From Clostridium sp. (GTDB taxonomy: Bacteria; Bacillota; Clostridia; Clostridiales; Clostridiaceae): a stretch of DNA of 64,000 nt. The first letter of the stretch is position 1, and each line of letters begins with the position of its first letter. The stretch is from assembly GCA_022773025.1 (NCBI GenBank), contig JALEZF010000007.1, forward strand, positions 45,271-109,270. The letters run 5' to 3'. Made by a program: the position numbers and the translations under genes. This document shows, piece after piece, positions 7,692 to 16,763 of the stretch. The notes below the pieces were generated by a model. It saw only the letters and a program-made list of their open reading frames with translations, did no database searches and was not told where the DNA came from.

Positions 7692-8978
7692 TTGCGTCTA
7701 GAATTAGGCAATATATTTATTAAAGACATGCAATTTGGAAATGACACAAAGGTAGAAAATGGAACTCTTTACATCAATAAAGAGGAATTATTACAAGCTG
7801 TTTCTGGTGATGAAAGAATAAAGTCTATCGACTTTGATATCGTAAGACCAGGAGAGGAAGTAAGAATTATACCAGTAAAAGACGTAGTAGAACCTAGAGT
7901 AAAGGTTGAAGGAAAGGGTGGAATATTCCCTGGCTTCATCAGCAAGGTTGATACTGTTGGATCAGGAAGAACTCACGTTTTAAAGGGAGCAGCAGTAGTT
8001 ACTACAGGTAAGGTTGTTGGTTTCCAAGAAGGAATTATCGACATGTGTGGAGAGGGAGCAAAATATACCCCATTCTCAAAGACTAACAATTTAGTAGCAG
8101 TAGTTGAGCCAAAAGATGGCGTTCATCAACATGAGCATGAAGAAGCTTTAAGAATGATAGGTTTTAAAGCTGCAACATACTTAGGCGAAGCAGGAAGAAA
8201 TGTTGAACCAGATGAAATAAAGACTTATGAAACTTTACCAATACTTGAGCAAGTTAAACAGTATCCAGAACTTCCAAAGGTAGTTTATGTGTACATGCTT
8301 CAAACTCAAGGATTATTACATGACACATATGTATATGGAGTAGATGCTAAGAAGATAATACCTACTTTCATTTATCCAACAGAAGTGTTTGATGGAGCAA
8401 TAGTTTCAGGAAACTGTGTATCCGCATGTGATAAGAACCCAAGTTATGTTCATATGAATCAACCAGTAATAACTGATTTATATGACAGACATGGAAAAGA
8501 CTTTAACTTCTTAGGCTGCATAATAACAAACGAAAATGTTTACCTTGCAGACAAGGAAAGAAGTTCAAATATGACTGCTAAACTAGTTGAATACCTAGGA
8601 GCAGATGCAGTTATAATTTCCGAAGAAGGATTCGGAAATCCAGATGCAGACTTAGTTATGAACTGCAACAAGATAACTGACAAGGGAATCAAGACAGTTC
8701 TTATAACTGATGAATATGCAGGACAAGATGGATGCTCACAATCATTAGCAGACTCAACTCCAAAGGCTGATGCTGTTGTAACAGGTGGAAATGCTAATGA
8801 AGTTATAACATTACCTCCAATGAAGAAGGTAATAGGACATCCAGAAGCAGCTAATATAATAGCTGGAGGATACGTTGGAAGTTTAAGAGAAGACGGATCT
8901 ATAAATGCAGAAATTCAAGTTATAACAGGTGCAACTTCAGAAGTTGGATTTAACTACTTATCTGCAAAGGGACTTTAA
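7692..8978 (+). CDS. grdE: Glycine reductase component B, GrdE proprotein (alpha/beta subunits)
   Basis: 428 residues from a TTG start. GGGAGGTGA (7678-7686) lies 5 nt before this TTG, and the protein then begins MRLELGNIFIKDMQFG as in other GrdE proteins; a GTG at 7683 overlaps the SD and is unlikely. With this start, the cysteine in SGNCVSACDKN is residue 242, the position at which known GrdE is cleaved to give two subunits, the downstream one with an N-terminal pyruvoyl group. With GrdB it forms protein B, which binds glycine as a Schiff base and delivers the carboxymethyl group to GrdA. Confidence 0.95.
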   Translation: MRLELGNIFIKDMQFGNDTKVENGTLYINKEELLQAVSGDERIKSIDFDIVRPGEEVRIIPVKDVVEPRVKVEGKGGIFPGFISKVDTVGSGRTHVLKGAAVVTTGKVVGFQEGIIDMCGEGAKYTPFSKTNNLVAVVEPKDGVHQHEHEEALRMIGFKAATYLGEAGRNVEPDEIKTYETLPILEQVKQYPELPKVVYVYMLQTQGLLHDTYVYGVDAKKIIPTFIYPTEVFDGAIVSGNCVSACDKNPSYVHMNQPVITDLYDRHGKDFNFLGCIITNENVYLADKERSSNMTAKLVEYLGADAVIISEEGFGNPDADLVMNCNKITDKGIKTVLITDEYAGQDGCSQSLADSTPKADAVVTGGNANEVITLPPMKKVIGHPEAANIIAGGYVGSLREDGSINAEIQVITGATSEVGFNYLSAKGL

Positions 8979-9025
8979 GATTTAATATTAAAATTAGTAA
9001 TGATATATAGAAGGAGATGAAGAAA

Positions 9026-9484
9026 ATGTTACAAGGAAAGAAAGTTATCGCTATAGGTGATAGAGATGGAATACCAGGACCAGCTATTGAAGCTTGTGTT
9101 AAGAGTGCTGGAGCTGATGTAATATTTGCTTCTACAGAATGTTTCGTCTGAACAGCTGCGGGAGCTATGGATCTGGAGATCCAACAAAGAGTTAAGGACC
9201 TTACTGACAAGTATGGTGCTGAAAATGTAGTGGTTGTTTTAGGAGGAGCAGAAGCTGAAGCTTCAGGATTATCTGCAGAAACAGTAGTTCTTGGAGACCC
9301 AACTTATGCAGGACCTTTAGCAGGTGTGGCTTTAAATCTAGATGTATATCATGTAGTTGAGCCAGAAATAAAAGATGAATGTGAAGAAGCTGTTTATGAT
9401 GAGCAATGCGGAATGATGGAAATGGTTCTAGACGTTGACGCTATCATAGCAGAAGTTAAAGCTATAAGAGATCAAAGAAATTAA
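9026..9484 (+). CDS. grdA: Glycine reductase selenoprotein A (UGA = selenocysteine 42)
   Basis: 152 residues when the in-frame TGA at 9149-9151 is read as selenocysteine. The start [20 protein letters not shown] follows AAGGAGATGAAGAAA. The redox motif is C39-F-V-U42. GrdA receives the carboxymethyl group from protein B on its Sec, passes the acetyl group to protein C and is re-reduced by TrxA. Reading on without Sec would give a 41-residue product, and the downstream ATG at 9167 would give a false 105-residue ORF. A compact stem-loop follows the TGA at bSECIS distance. Confidence 0.96.
9149..9182 (+). promoter_or_regulatory. UGA Sec codon and putative bSECIS of grdA
   Basis: TGA at 9149-9151 is followed 17 nt later by GGATC-TGGA-GATCC (9169-9182), a small hairpin at the distance expected for the SelB-binding apical loop; AGCT/AGCT just before it could extend the structure. 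Clostridial SECIS elements are variable, so the exact fold is inferred. Confidence 0.65.
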
Positions 9485-9517
9485 TAAAATTTGAACTCCA
9501 GAAAGGGGGAAATATCC

Positions 9518-10825
9518 TTGATTAGAGTAGTGCATTATATAAATCAATTTTATGCTGGAATCGGTGGAGAAGAAAAAGCTGATATAAAGCCAGAAGTTAG
9601 AGAAGGCGTTGCAGGACCAGGAATGGGCCTAAATGGATTACTAAAAAAGGAAGGTATTGAAATAGTTGCTACAGTTGTATGTGGAGACTCATATTTCAAT
9701 GAAAACATAGATGAAGCTAAGGCTGAAATTATAGAAATGGTTAAGTCTTATAATCCAGACTTATTTATAGCAGGACCTGCATTCAATGCTGGTAGATACG
9801 GTGTTGCTTGTGGAGACATAGCTGCAGAAGTACAAGAGAAGTTAAACATTCCTGTATTAACAGCTATGTACCCAGAAAACCCAGGTGCTGATATGTATAA
9901 GAAAGCTGTTTATATAGTTGAAACTAAAAACAGTGCAGTAGGTATGAGAGAAGCTCTTCCTAAGATAGCAAGTCTTGCTATAAAGCTTGCTAAGGGAGAA
10001 GAAATCCTTTCACCAGCTGAAGAAGGATATATAGAAAGAGGAATAAGAAAGAACTACTTTGCAACTGAAAGAGGTTCTAAGAGAGCAGTTGATATGCTAG
10101 CTAAGAAACTTAAGGGCGAAGAATTCGTTACTGAGTTTAAGATGCCAGTATTCGATAGAGTTGATCCTCAACCAGCAGTTAAGGATATAACAAAGGCTAA
10201 GGTAGCTTTAGTTACATCTGGTGGAATAGTTCCAAAGGGAAATCCAGATCATATAGAATCCTCAAATGCATCAAAGTATGGCGAATATTGTATCGAAGGA
10301 GTTGTTGATTTAACAGAAGAAGGTTATGAAACAGCTCACGGTGGATACGATCCAACTTATGCAAATGACGACTCAGACAGAGTATTACCTGTTGACGTTT
10401 TAAGGCAAATGGAGAAAGAAGGAAAGATAGGCTCATTACACAACAAGTTCTATACTACAGTTGGTAATGGAACAGCAGTTGCTTCAGCTAAGAAGTTTGG
10501 AGCAGAAATAGCTCAAAAGCTAGTTGCTGATGGTGTACAAGCAGTTGTCTTAACTTCTACATGAGGAACTTGTACTCGTTGCGGTGCAACGTTAGTTAAG
10601 GAAATAGAAAGAGTTCTACCAGTAGTTCATATGTGTACAGTAGTTCCAATATCATTAACAGTTGGAGCGAACAGAATAGTACCAACAATAGCTATTCCTC
10701 ACCCACTTGGAAACCCAGCATTAAGCCATGAGGATGAGTATGAATTAAGATACAAATTAGTTGAAAAAGCTTTAAGAGCTCTTGAAACTGAAGTAGATAC
10801 TCAAACTGTATTTGAAGACAAGTAA
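9518..10825 (+). CDS. grdB: Glycine reductase selenoprotein B, GrdB (UGA = selenocysteine 349)
   Basis: 435 residues when the TGA at 10562-10564 is read as selenocysteine. The TTG at 9518 is chosen as start: AAGGGGGA lies 7 nt upstream and the protein then begins with the family sequence (M)IRVVHYINQFYAGIGGEEKA. The Sec is in TSTU-G-T-C-T-R-C, that is UxxCxxC. The portion after Sec, CGATLVKEIERVLPVVHMC onward, is in the same frame to 10825. GrdB is the glycine-specific catalytic subunit of protein B and works with the GrdE subunits. Without recoding the gene appears as two ORFs. Confidence 0.96.
10562..10591 (+). promoter_or_regulatory. UGA Sec codon and putative bSECIS of grdB
   Basis: TGA at 10562-10564 is followed at 10577-10591 by CGTTGC-GGT-GCAACG, a perfect 6-bp hairpin with a GGU loop. 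Distance (12 nt) and GGU loop resemble the SelB-recognised apical stem of E. coli fdhF. Confidence 0.72.
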
Positions 10826-10832
10826 TATATTT

Positions 10833-10859
10833 ATAAGGGGACAAGACTTGTCCCCTTAT
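10833..10859 (+). other. Strong intergenic hairpin grdB-grdC
   Basis: ATAAGGGGACAA (10833-10844) and TTGTCCCCTTAT (10848-10859) form a perfect 12-bp stem with a 3-nt loop. No T tract follows (ATGTTCTA). It may be a processing or 3'-stability element, or a partial terminator between the protein A/B and protein C genes. Confidence 0.6.
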
Positions 10860-10953
10860 GTTCTAATAAAGGTATTAAGTATAGTAGACAAAAGTGAAAA
10901 GTTAATTATCATCTGTTGACTTTTATCTATTTGAAATTTAAGGAGGTATAACA

Positions 10954-12489
10954 ATGGATTTTCCAGTAATTAAAAAGGCAAGTTATATTTTAGTTAATAC
11001 ACCAGATATGGTTCTACATGATGGAACAACTCAAACTGTAGAATTAGAAGCAAACAAGGACTCAGAATACTTAAAGGAGCTACCAAAACATATAAGAAGT
11101 TTTGAAGATGTTGTTGCTTACGCTCCAAACCAAACATATATAGGAAACATGACTCCAGAAGAGTTAAACTTAAGAAAGAGACCTTGGCACAATGAAAATG
11201 TTGAAGGTGCAAATAGATTTGGTAAGTTTGGTGAAATAATGCCACAAAAAGAATTCTATGGCGTTATGAAACTTGCAGATACTTTCGACTTAGTACTTTT
11301 AGAAAAAGCTTTTACAGAAAGCGTTAAAGAAGAATTAGCTAATCACCCAATATTAAAGGATAAAGTTCAAGATATAAAAGAAGGCATAGAAAAGTCAGAA
11401 ATTCAAAATCTAGTAGATAATCATATAGCTGTAGGTTTATATCAAAATGATGAGCTTATAGGATGTGTAAAGAGAGCTCATGAATATGACAAGAATCTTT
11501 CTGCTCACGTACTTTTAGAAAACTTAGCAACAAAGGCATCAGGAGTAGTTGCTCTTATGAATTTATTCAAAGACAATGATGTAAATCCAGATGATGTTGA
11601 ATATATAATTGAATGTTCAGAAGAAGCTATAGGAGATATGAACCAAAGAGGCGGCGGAAACTTAGCTAAATCTGTTGGTGAAGTAGTAGGACTTAAGAAC
11701 GCTTCAGGAATAGATATGAGAGGATTCTGTGCAGGACCATCTCACTCATTAATAAATGCAGCTGCTCTTGTAAAATCAGGAATTTACAAGAATGTAGTAG
11801 TAGTAGCAGGTGGATGTACTGCAAAGCTTGGAATGAATGGTAAGAGTCACGTAGAAAAGAACCTTCCAGCTTTAGAAGACTGCTTAGGAGGATTCGCTGT
11901 ACTTATAAGTGAAAATGATGGAGTAAATCCAGTAATAAGAACTGACATAGTAGGAAGACATACTATAGGACACGGTGCTTCACCACAAGCTGTATTAGAA
12001 GCATTAGTTCTTGAGCCACTTGAAAGAACAGGACTTAAGATTACAGATATAAACAAGTTTGCTCCAGAAATGCAAACTCCAGATATAACTGAACCAGCAG
12101 GAGCTGGAGACGTTCCAACTCAAAACTACAAGATGATTGGAGCTCTAGCAGTTAAGAAGGGACAACTAGAAAGAAAAGAATTATTGAATTTTGTTAAAGA
12201 TCATGGATATCCAGGATTTGCACCAACTCAAGGACATATACCTTCAGGAGTTCCAGTAATAGGACATGGAAGAGATAGCATCCTAAATGGTGAAATGGAT
12301 AACTTTATGATAATAGGAAAAGGAAGCTTATTCCTAGGAAGAATGACAAACTTATTTGATGGAGTTTCTATAGTTGTAGAAAAGAACAGCGGAGACATGG
12401 GAAGCGATGCTGGAGTTTCTAAAGAAGAAGTAAAGTCAATGGTTGCAGATGCCATGAAAGATTTTGCGGCTTACTTAATGAACAATTAA
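10954..12489 (+). CDS. grdC: Glycine reductase complex component C, beta subunit GrdC
   Basis: 511 residues starting MDFPVIKKASYILVNTPDMV after AAGGAGGTATAACA. The C-terminal two thirds have a thiolase/FabH-like core, seen in RGFCAGPSHSLINAAALVKSG, VVVVAGGCTAKLG and GHGASPQAVLEAL. With GrdD it forms protein C, which takes the acetyl group from selenoprotein A as a thioester and releases acetyl phosphate by phosphorolysis. The 128-nt gap before the gene holds a strong hairpin and a TTGACT hexamer, so a secondary promoter is possible. grdD follows at 15 nt. Confidence 0.94.
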   Translation: MDFPVIKKASYILVNTPDMVLHDGTTQTVELEANKDSEYLKELPKHIRSFEDVVAYAPNQTYIGNMTPEELNLRKRPWHNENVEGANRFGKFGEIMPQKEFYGVMKLADTFDLVLLEKAFTESVKEELANHPILKDKVQDIKEGIEKSEIQNLVDNHIAVGLYQNDELIGCVKRAHEYDKNLSAHVLLENLATKASGVVALMNLFKDNDVNPDDVEYIIECSEEAIGDMNQRGGGNLAKSVGEVVGLKNASGIDMRGFCAGPSHSLINAAALVKSGIYKNVVVVAGGCTAKLGMNGKSHVEKNLPALEDCLGGFAVLISENDGVNPVIRTDIVGRHTIGHGASPQAVLEALVLEPLERTGLKITDINKFAPEMQTPDITEPAGAGDVPTQNYKMIGALAVKKGQLERKELLNFVKDHGYPGFAPTQGHIPSGVPVIGHGRDSILNGEMDNFMIIGKGSLFLGRMTNLFDGVSIVVEKNSGDMGSDAGVSKEEVKSMVADAMKDFAAYLMNN

Positions 12490-12504
12490 GGAGCGTGATT
12501 ATAA

Positions 12505-13668
12505 ATGGAACAAAATAATAAAGTAAAAGATATGATATCAGAAGTATTTAATGAGATAGCAGATGGAATAAAATCTGGTTCCTTTAAATCAAAGGTTAAA
12601 ATAGGGCTTACAACATTAGGATCCGAGCACGGAGTGTGTGAAATGGTCCACGCCGCAGAAATGGCAAAAGAAAAGTATGGAGATTTTGATATAGTTTTGA
12701 TAGGTTCAAAGGTTGAATCCGAATTAGAACAAGTTGTAGTTGAAACTCCAGAAGAAGGACATAAAAAAATGGTTGAGCTTTTAGAAAGCGGATACCTAAA
12801 TGGATGTGTAACTCAACACTTCGACTTTCCAATAGGAGTTTCCACAGTAGGAAAAGTAGCTACACCAGGAAAAGGAAAAGATATGATTCTTGCAACAACT
12901 ACAGGAACAACTTCTACTAACAGAGTAGAAGGAATGACTATAAATGCAATTTCTGGTATAGCAACAGCAAAAGCTATGGGAATAAAGAATCCGAAAATAG
13001 GAATATTAAATATAGAAGGTGCAAGAAAAGTAGAAAAAATCTTAACAGAACTTAAAGAAGGCGGATATGAAATAGAATTCGGTGATTCTCTAAGAGCTGA
13101 TGGTGGAGTTGTAATGAGAGGAAATGACCTTCTTGCAGGAACACCAGATGTTATGATTTGTGATTCTCTTACAGGAAATCTTCTTGTAAAAGTATTTGCA
13201 TCTTTCACAACAGGTGGAAATTATGAAACTACTGGAGCAGGCTATGGTCCTGGAATAGGAGAAAATTACGATAAGCTTGTAAATATAGTTTCAAGAGCTT
13301 CAGGAGCTCCACTTATATGTGAAGCACTTAGATATTGTGCTAAATGTGCAGAAAATAATGTCTTAACTATTGCAAAAAATGAATTTGAAAAAGCTAACAA
13401 AGCAGGATTAAAAGATATAATAGCTAAGAATACTAAGGAGAAAAAGAAAGAGGATGGCGACGAAGATGTAAAGATGCCTCCTAAAAAAGTAGTAACTTAC
13501 GCTATAGCAGGAATCGATATACTAGAACTTGATGATGCATGCAAAGCTTTATGGAAAGCTGGCATATATTCAGAAAGTGGAATGGGATGTACCGGACCAA
13601 TCGTTCTAGTAGCAGAAGACGAAAATGATGCTGCAATGGAAGTGCTAAAAAAAGCTGGATATAAGTAA
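12505..13668 (+). CDS. grdD: Glycine reductase complex component C, alpha subunit GrdD
   Basis: 387 residues with a PlsX/phosphotransacylase-like fold. The C-terminal ESGMGCTGPIVLVAEDE contains Cys362, equivalent to the cysteine that carries the acetyl thioester in studied GrdD proteins; GATTTGTTSTNRVEGM-like glycine-rich segments lie around residues 120-145. Partner of GrdC in making acetyl phosphate, which acetate kinase (not in the window) would convert to ATP. Last gene of the operon; a hairpin follows 7 nt after the stop. Confidence 0.93.
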   Translation: MEQNNKVKDMISEVFNEIADGIKSGSFKSKVKIGLTTLGSEHGVCEMVHAAEMAKEKYGDFDIVLIGSKVESELEQVVVETPEEGHKKMVELLESGYLNGCVTQHFDFPIGVSTVGKVATPGKGKDMILATTTGTTSTNRVEGMTINAISGIATAKAMGIKNPKIGILNIEGARKVEKILTELKEGGYEIEFGDSLRADGGVVMRGNDLLAGTPDVMICDSLTGNLLVKVFASFTTGGNYETTGAGYGPGIGENYDKLVNIVSRASGAPLICEALRYCAKCAENNVLTIAKNEFEKANKAGLKDIIAKNTKEKKKEDGDEDVKMPPKKVVTYAIAGIDILELDDACKALWKAGIYSESGMGCTGPIVLVAEDENDAAMEVLKKAGYK

Positions 13669-13675
13669 GATTTTG

Positions 13676-13712
13676 ATCGACTTTAAGGTTCTAAAAGGAC
13701 TTTAAAGTCGAT
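13676..13712 (+). terminator. Hairpin ending the grd operon
   Basis: ATCGACTTTAA (13676-13686) pairs with TTAAAGTCGAT (13702-13712). The following DNA is A-rich, not a T tract, so it is a probable 3' end of the operon but not a textbook intrinsic terminator. Confidence 0.5.
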
Positions 13713-13774
13713 TAAATATATAAAAAAATAATATAATTTGGAATAAACTTTTTTTTAATTTTGTAAAAAGACTA

Positions 13775-13803
13775 TTCACAATTTAGGGGTTTATTGATAT
13801 AAT
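13775..13803 (+). promoter_or_regulatory. Promoter of the nucleoside-type ABC importer
   Basis: TTCACA (13775-13780), 17 nt, then TATAAT (13798-13803). A long leader of about 230 nt follows before the lipoprotein gene, with an AT-rich inverted repeat near 13846-13868 and TTGGAAT/ATTCCAA (13909-13933) around a T-rich loop. I could not recognise a purine or other known riboswitch in it. Confidence 0.65.
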
Positions 13804-14043
13804 CAAATTGTTATTTATAGTAAGTTATCTAAAAAAGCGCAAGAAAATTTATAATTTTTATAAATTTAGCTAAAAGGTATTTGTTTAGAAGAGAACTTTA
13901 TTTATAAATTGGAATTTTTTTTTGTGATTCCAAGAAAACGATGTACATGATTATTGGAAAATAAGTTAGTAGTAGTGCTATTTTTCAATGATTATATAAT
14001 AAACTTTTATTTTAAGTATTTAAAATTTTTAGGAGGTAGTCTT

Positions 14044-15156
14044 ATGAAAAGAAAAAGACTTGTGGCAGCCATAGCTGCATTTTCTGTTGTTGCAACTTTA
14101 TTTGCAGGTTGCGGATCAGATGCTAGCAGTGATGCAGAAAAAAAAGATGATGGCAAAGCTAAATTAAAAGTAGGTTTAGTTACAGACCAGGGAGGAGTTC
14201 ACGACGGTTCTTTCAACGAGAGCGCTAATAGAGGTATAGGCGAAGCAGTTACTGAATTAGGAATTGAACAAATACCTTCAATAGAATCTAAGCAACAAGA
14301 TGCTTACCTTCCAAATCTTCAAACAATGTCAGTAGCAGCAGACTTAACAGTTGGAGCTGGATTCATGATGCAAAAATCAATGGAAGATATAGCTGGACAA
14401 AAAGCTGACAAGAAATTCTTAATGATCGATGCTGAAATCAAGAAAGACAACGTATTATCAGTATTATTTAAAGAGCATGAAGGATCATTCCTTGCTGGTG
14501 TTTTAGCTGGTAAGCTTACAAAGACTAATAAAGTAGGATTTGTTGGTGGAATAGATGGAGATGTTATCCAAAGATTTGAAGCTGGATTTGCAGCTGGTGT
14601 TGCATCAGTTAACCCAGAAGCAGGAAAGCTTTTAATGCCTAAGGATGAAAAGAATCCAGGACAAATGGTTAAGTATGTAGCATCTTTTGATGATGCAGGA
14701 AAAGGATATGAAGCAGCTAAGATGTTAATTAACGATGGTTGTGACATAGTTTACCATGCAGCTGGTGGTGCTGGACTAGGAGTATTTAAGGCTGTTAAGG
14801 AACTTACAACAACTGACGCTCCAAAGTATGCTATAGGTGTTGACTCAGACCAAGCTAAAACTGAAGGTGGAAAGCCTTTTGCAGACATAATCCTATTCTC
14901 TATGGAGAAAAAGGTTGATGTAGCTGTTAAGAGAGTTATTAAAGAACTTCAAGATGGCAAGTTCAATGGCGGAAAGACAGAAACTTTAGGACTTAAAGAA
15001 GAAGCTGTTGGAATATCTCCAACTCGTTTAGCAGTGGTTACTGATGACTTAATGAAACTTTCACAAAATGCAGAACAACAAATTAAAGATGGAAAGATAG
15101 TAGTTCCTGCAACTCGTGCAGAGTTAGTAAACTACAAGGCTCCAGAAGTAAAGTAA
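14044..15156 (+). CDS. BMP-family substrate-binding lipoprotein (nucleoside-type ABC importer)
   Basis: 370 residues. The ATG at 14044 is chosen because AGGAGGT precedes it and the product then begins MKRKRLVAAIAAFSVV with a lipobox LFAGC (lipidated Cys23). The mature part shows the BMP/PnrA pattern: KVGLVTDQGGVHDGSFNESA, GVLAGKLTKTNKVGFVGGI, RFEAGFAAGVASVNP. Family members bind purine nucleosides or related compounds outside the membrane. It is followed by its ATPase and two permeases, as in B. subtilis nupNOPQ (yufNOPQ). A hairpin after the gene may keep the binding protein in excess. Confidence 0.9.
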   Translation: MKRKRLVAAIAAFSVVATLFAGCGSDASSDAEKKDDGKAKLKVGLVTDQGGVHDGSFNESANRGIGEAVTELGIEQIPSIESKQQDAYLPNLQTMSVAADLTVGAGFMMQKSMEDIAGQKADKKFLMIDAEIKKDNVLSVLFKEHEGSFLAGVLAGKLTKTNKVGFVGGIDGDVIQRFEAGFAAGVASVNPEAGKLLMPKDEKNPGQMVKYVASFDDAGKGYEAAKMLINDGCDIVYHAAGGAGLGVFKAVKELTTTDAPKYAIGVDSDQAKTEGGKPFADIILFSMEKKVDVAVKRVIKELQDGKFNGGKTETLGLKEEAVGISPTRLAVVTDDLMKLSQNAEQQIKDGKIVVPATRAELVNYKAPEVK

Positions 15157-15170
15157 AAGCATTTAAAATA

Positions 15171-15200
15171 GGCTAGATGAGTTTCATCTAGCCTTATTTA
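15171..15200 (+). terminator. Hairpin between the binding protein and its ABC ATPase
   Basis: GGCTAGATGA pairs with TCATCTAGCC around GTT, followed by TTATTTA. Likely a partial terminator inside the transporter operon. Confidence 0.6.
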
Positions 15201-15221
15201 ACCTATAGGAGGAGAAAATCT

Positions 15222-16763
15222 ATGGAAAAAGTTGTTGAGATGAGAGGTATAACAAAGATTTTCCCAGGAGTTGTTGCAAATGACAATGTGAATTTTGATT
15301 TAGAAAAGGGAGAAATTCATGTGCTCCTTGGTGAGAATGGAGCAGGTAAGACAACACTTATGAACGTGCTATATGGTCTTTACCAACAGGAAAGCGGAGA
15401 AATTTATATAAATGGAAAGCTTGCCAATATGAAAAGCCCTAAAGAAGCAATAGCTCTAGGGGTAGGTATGGTACACCAGCACTTCATGCTTGTGCATAAT
15501 TTTACGGTAGCTCAAAATATGATTCTAGGAAACGAACCGAAAAAAGGTTTAAATATAGATATGAAGAAAGCTATAAAAGATACAGAACAGTTATCTAAAA
15601 AGTATGGCTTCAATATAAATCCAAAAGATGTAATTGAAAATATGACAGTTGGACAACAACAAAAAGTTGAGATATTAAAGGCATTATACAGAGGAGCGGA
15701 AATATTAATATTAGATGAACCTACTGCAGTTTTAACTCCTCAAGAGATAATAGAGCTTGGTGATATATTAAGAAACTTAGTAAAAGAAGGAAAGTCAATA
15801 ATACTTATAACTCATAAGCTTAAAGAAGTTATGAGTATGAGTGATAGGGTAACTATAGTAAGACGTGGAAAAGTTATTGAAACAATAAAAACTAAGGAAA
15901 CTAACATAGATGCACTTGCTGAAGCTATGGTAGGAAGAAAAGTAAACTTAGTTGTAGATAAAGCAGACATCAAGGTGGGAGAACCTGTCCTTAAGATAAA
16001 AGACTTGCATGTTTTAGATAATCGTAAGATACCAGCTGTAAAAGGCATTAATCTTGAGGTTAGAAGAGGAGAAATTCTTGCTATAGCGGGGGTTGACGGA
16101 AATGGTCAAAGTGAGCTTATAGAAGGAATTGCTGGACTTAGGAAGCCTGAGAAGGGATCAATAGTTCTTAATGGATGTGAAATTGCTGGAAAATCACCAA
16201 GAGAGGCTATAGAAGCTGGACTTGGTCATATAGCAGAAGACCGTCACAAGAGAGGACTTATATTAGGATTCTCACTTCTAGAAAATTCTATATTAGGACT
16301 TCATTATAAAAAGCCATTCTCAAAGGGAATAATGCTAGATTACGGTGCTATAAGAGAACATGCTAAAAAACTAATAAAAGATTATGACGTAAGAACTCCA
16401 AATGAGGATGTAAACGCAGTTGCATTGTCAGGTGGAAATCAGCAAAAGATGGTTATAGCAAGAGAAGTTGAAAAGAATCCAGAACTTTTAATTGCTGCTC
16501 AGCCAACAAGAGGACTTGACGTTGGGGCTATAGAGTATATCCATAAGAGACTTGTAGATGAAAGAAACAACGGAAGAGCTGTGCTTCTTGTTTCGCTAGA
16601 GCTTGATGAAGTTTTAGCTTTAGCTGATAGAATAGCAGTAATTTATGATGGAAAAATAGTAGATGTACTAGATAGAAAAGAAGCTACCGAACAAAAGCTT
16701 GGTATACTTATGGCTGGAGGAAGCTTGAAAAAGGAAGACCAAGGAGGTAATGAAAATGCTTAA
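15222..16763 (+). CDS. ABC transporter ATPase with two nucleotide-binding domains (nucleoside-type)
   Basis: 513 residues, two tandem ABC domains. Domain 1 has Walker A GENGAGKTTL (about 36-45), signature MTVGQQQKVEI and Walker B ILILDEPTAVLT. Domain 2 has a degenerate Walker A GVDGNGQSEL without the Lys, signature LSGGNQQKMVIAREV and AAQPTRGLDVGA. This fused layout is that of RbsA/NupO-type ATPases that energise BPD_transp_2 permeases. AGGAGGAGA precedes the ATG. It overlaps the first permease gene by 8 nt. Confidence 0.92.
   Translation: MEKVVEMRGITKIFPGVVANDNVNFDLEKGEIHVLLGENGAGKTTLMNVLYGLYQQESGEIYINGKLANMKSPKEAIALGVGMVHQHFMLVHNFTVAQNMILGNEPKKGLNIDMKKAIKDTEQLSKKYGFNINPKDVIENMTVGQQQKVEILKALYRGAEILILDEPTAVLTPQEIIELGDILRNLVKEGKSIILITHKLKEVMSMSDRVTIVRRGKVIETIKTKETNIDALAEAMVGRKVNLVVDKADIKVGEPVLKIKDLHVLDNRKIPAVKGINLEVRRGEILAIAGVDGNGQSELIEGIAGLRKPEKGSIVLNGCEIAGKSPREAIEAGLGHIAEDRHKRGLILGFSLLENSILGLHYKKPFSKGIMLDYGAIREHAKKLIKDYDVRTPNEDVNAVALSGGNQQKMVIAREVEKNPELLIAAQPTRGLDVGAIEYIHKRLVDERNNGRAVLLVSLELDEVLALADRIAVIYDGKIVDVLDRKEATEQKLGILMAGGSLKKEDQGGNENA

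Noticed and set aside
13712-14043. A purine or other riboswitch before the nucleoside-type lipoprotein gene
   Set aside because: The leader is long, but I could not find the conserved purine-aptamer loops or another known fold; only AT-rich inverted repeats.
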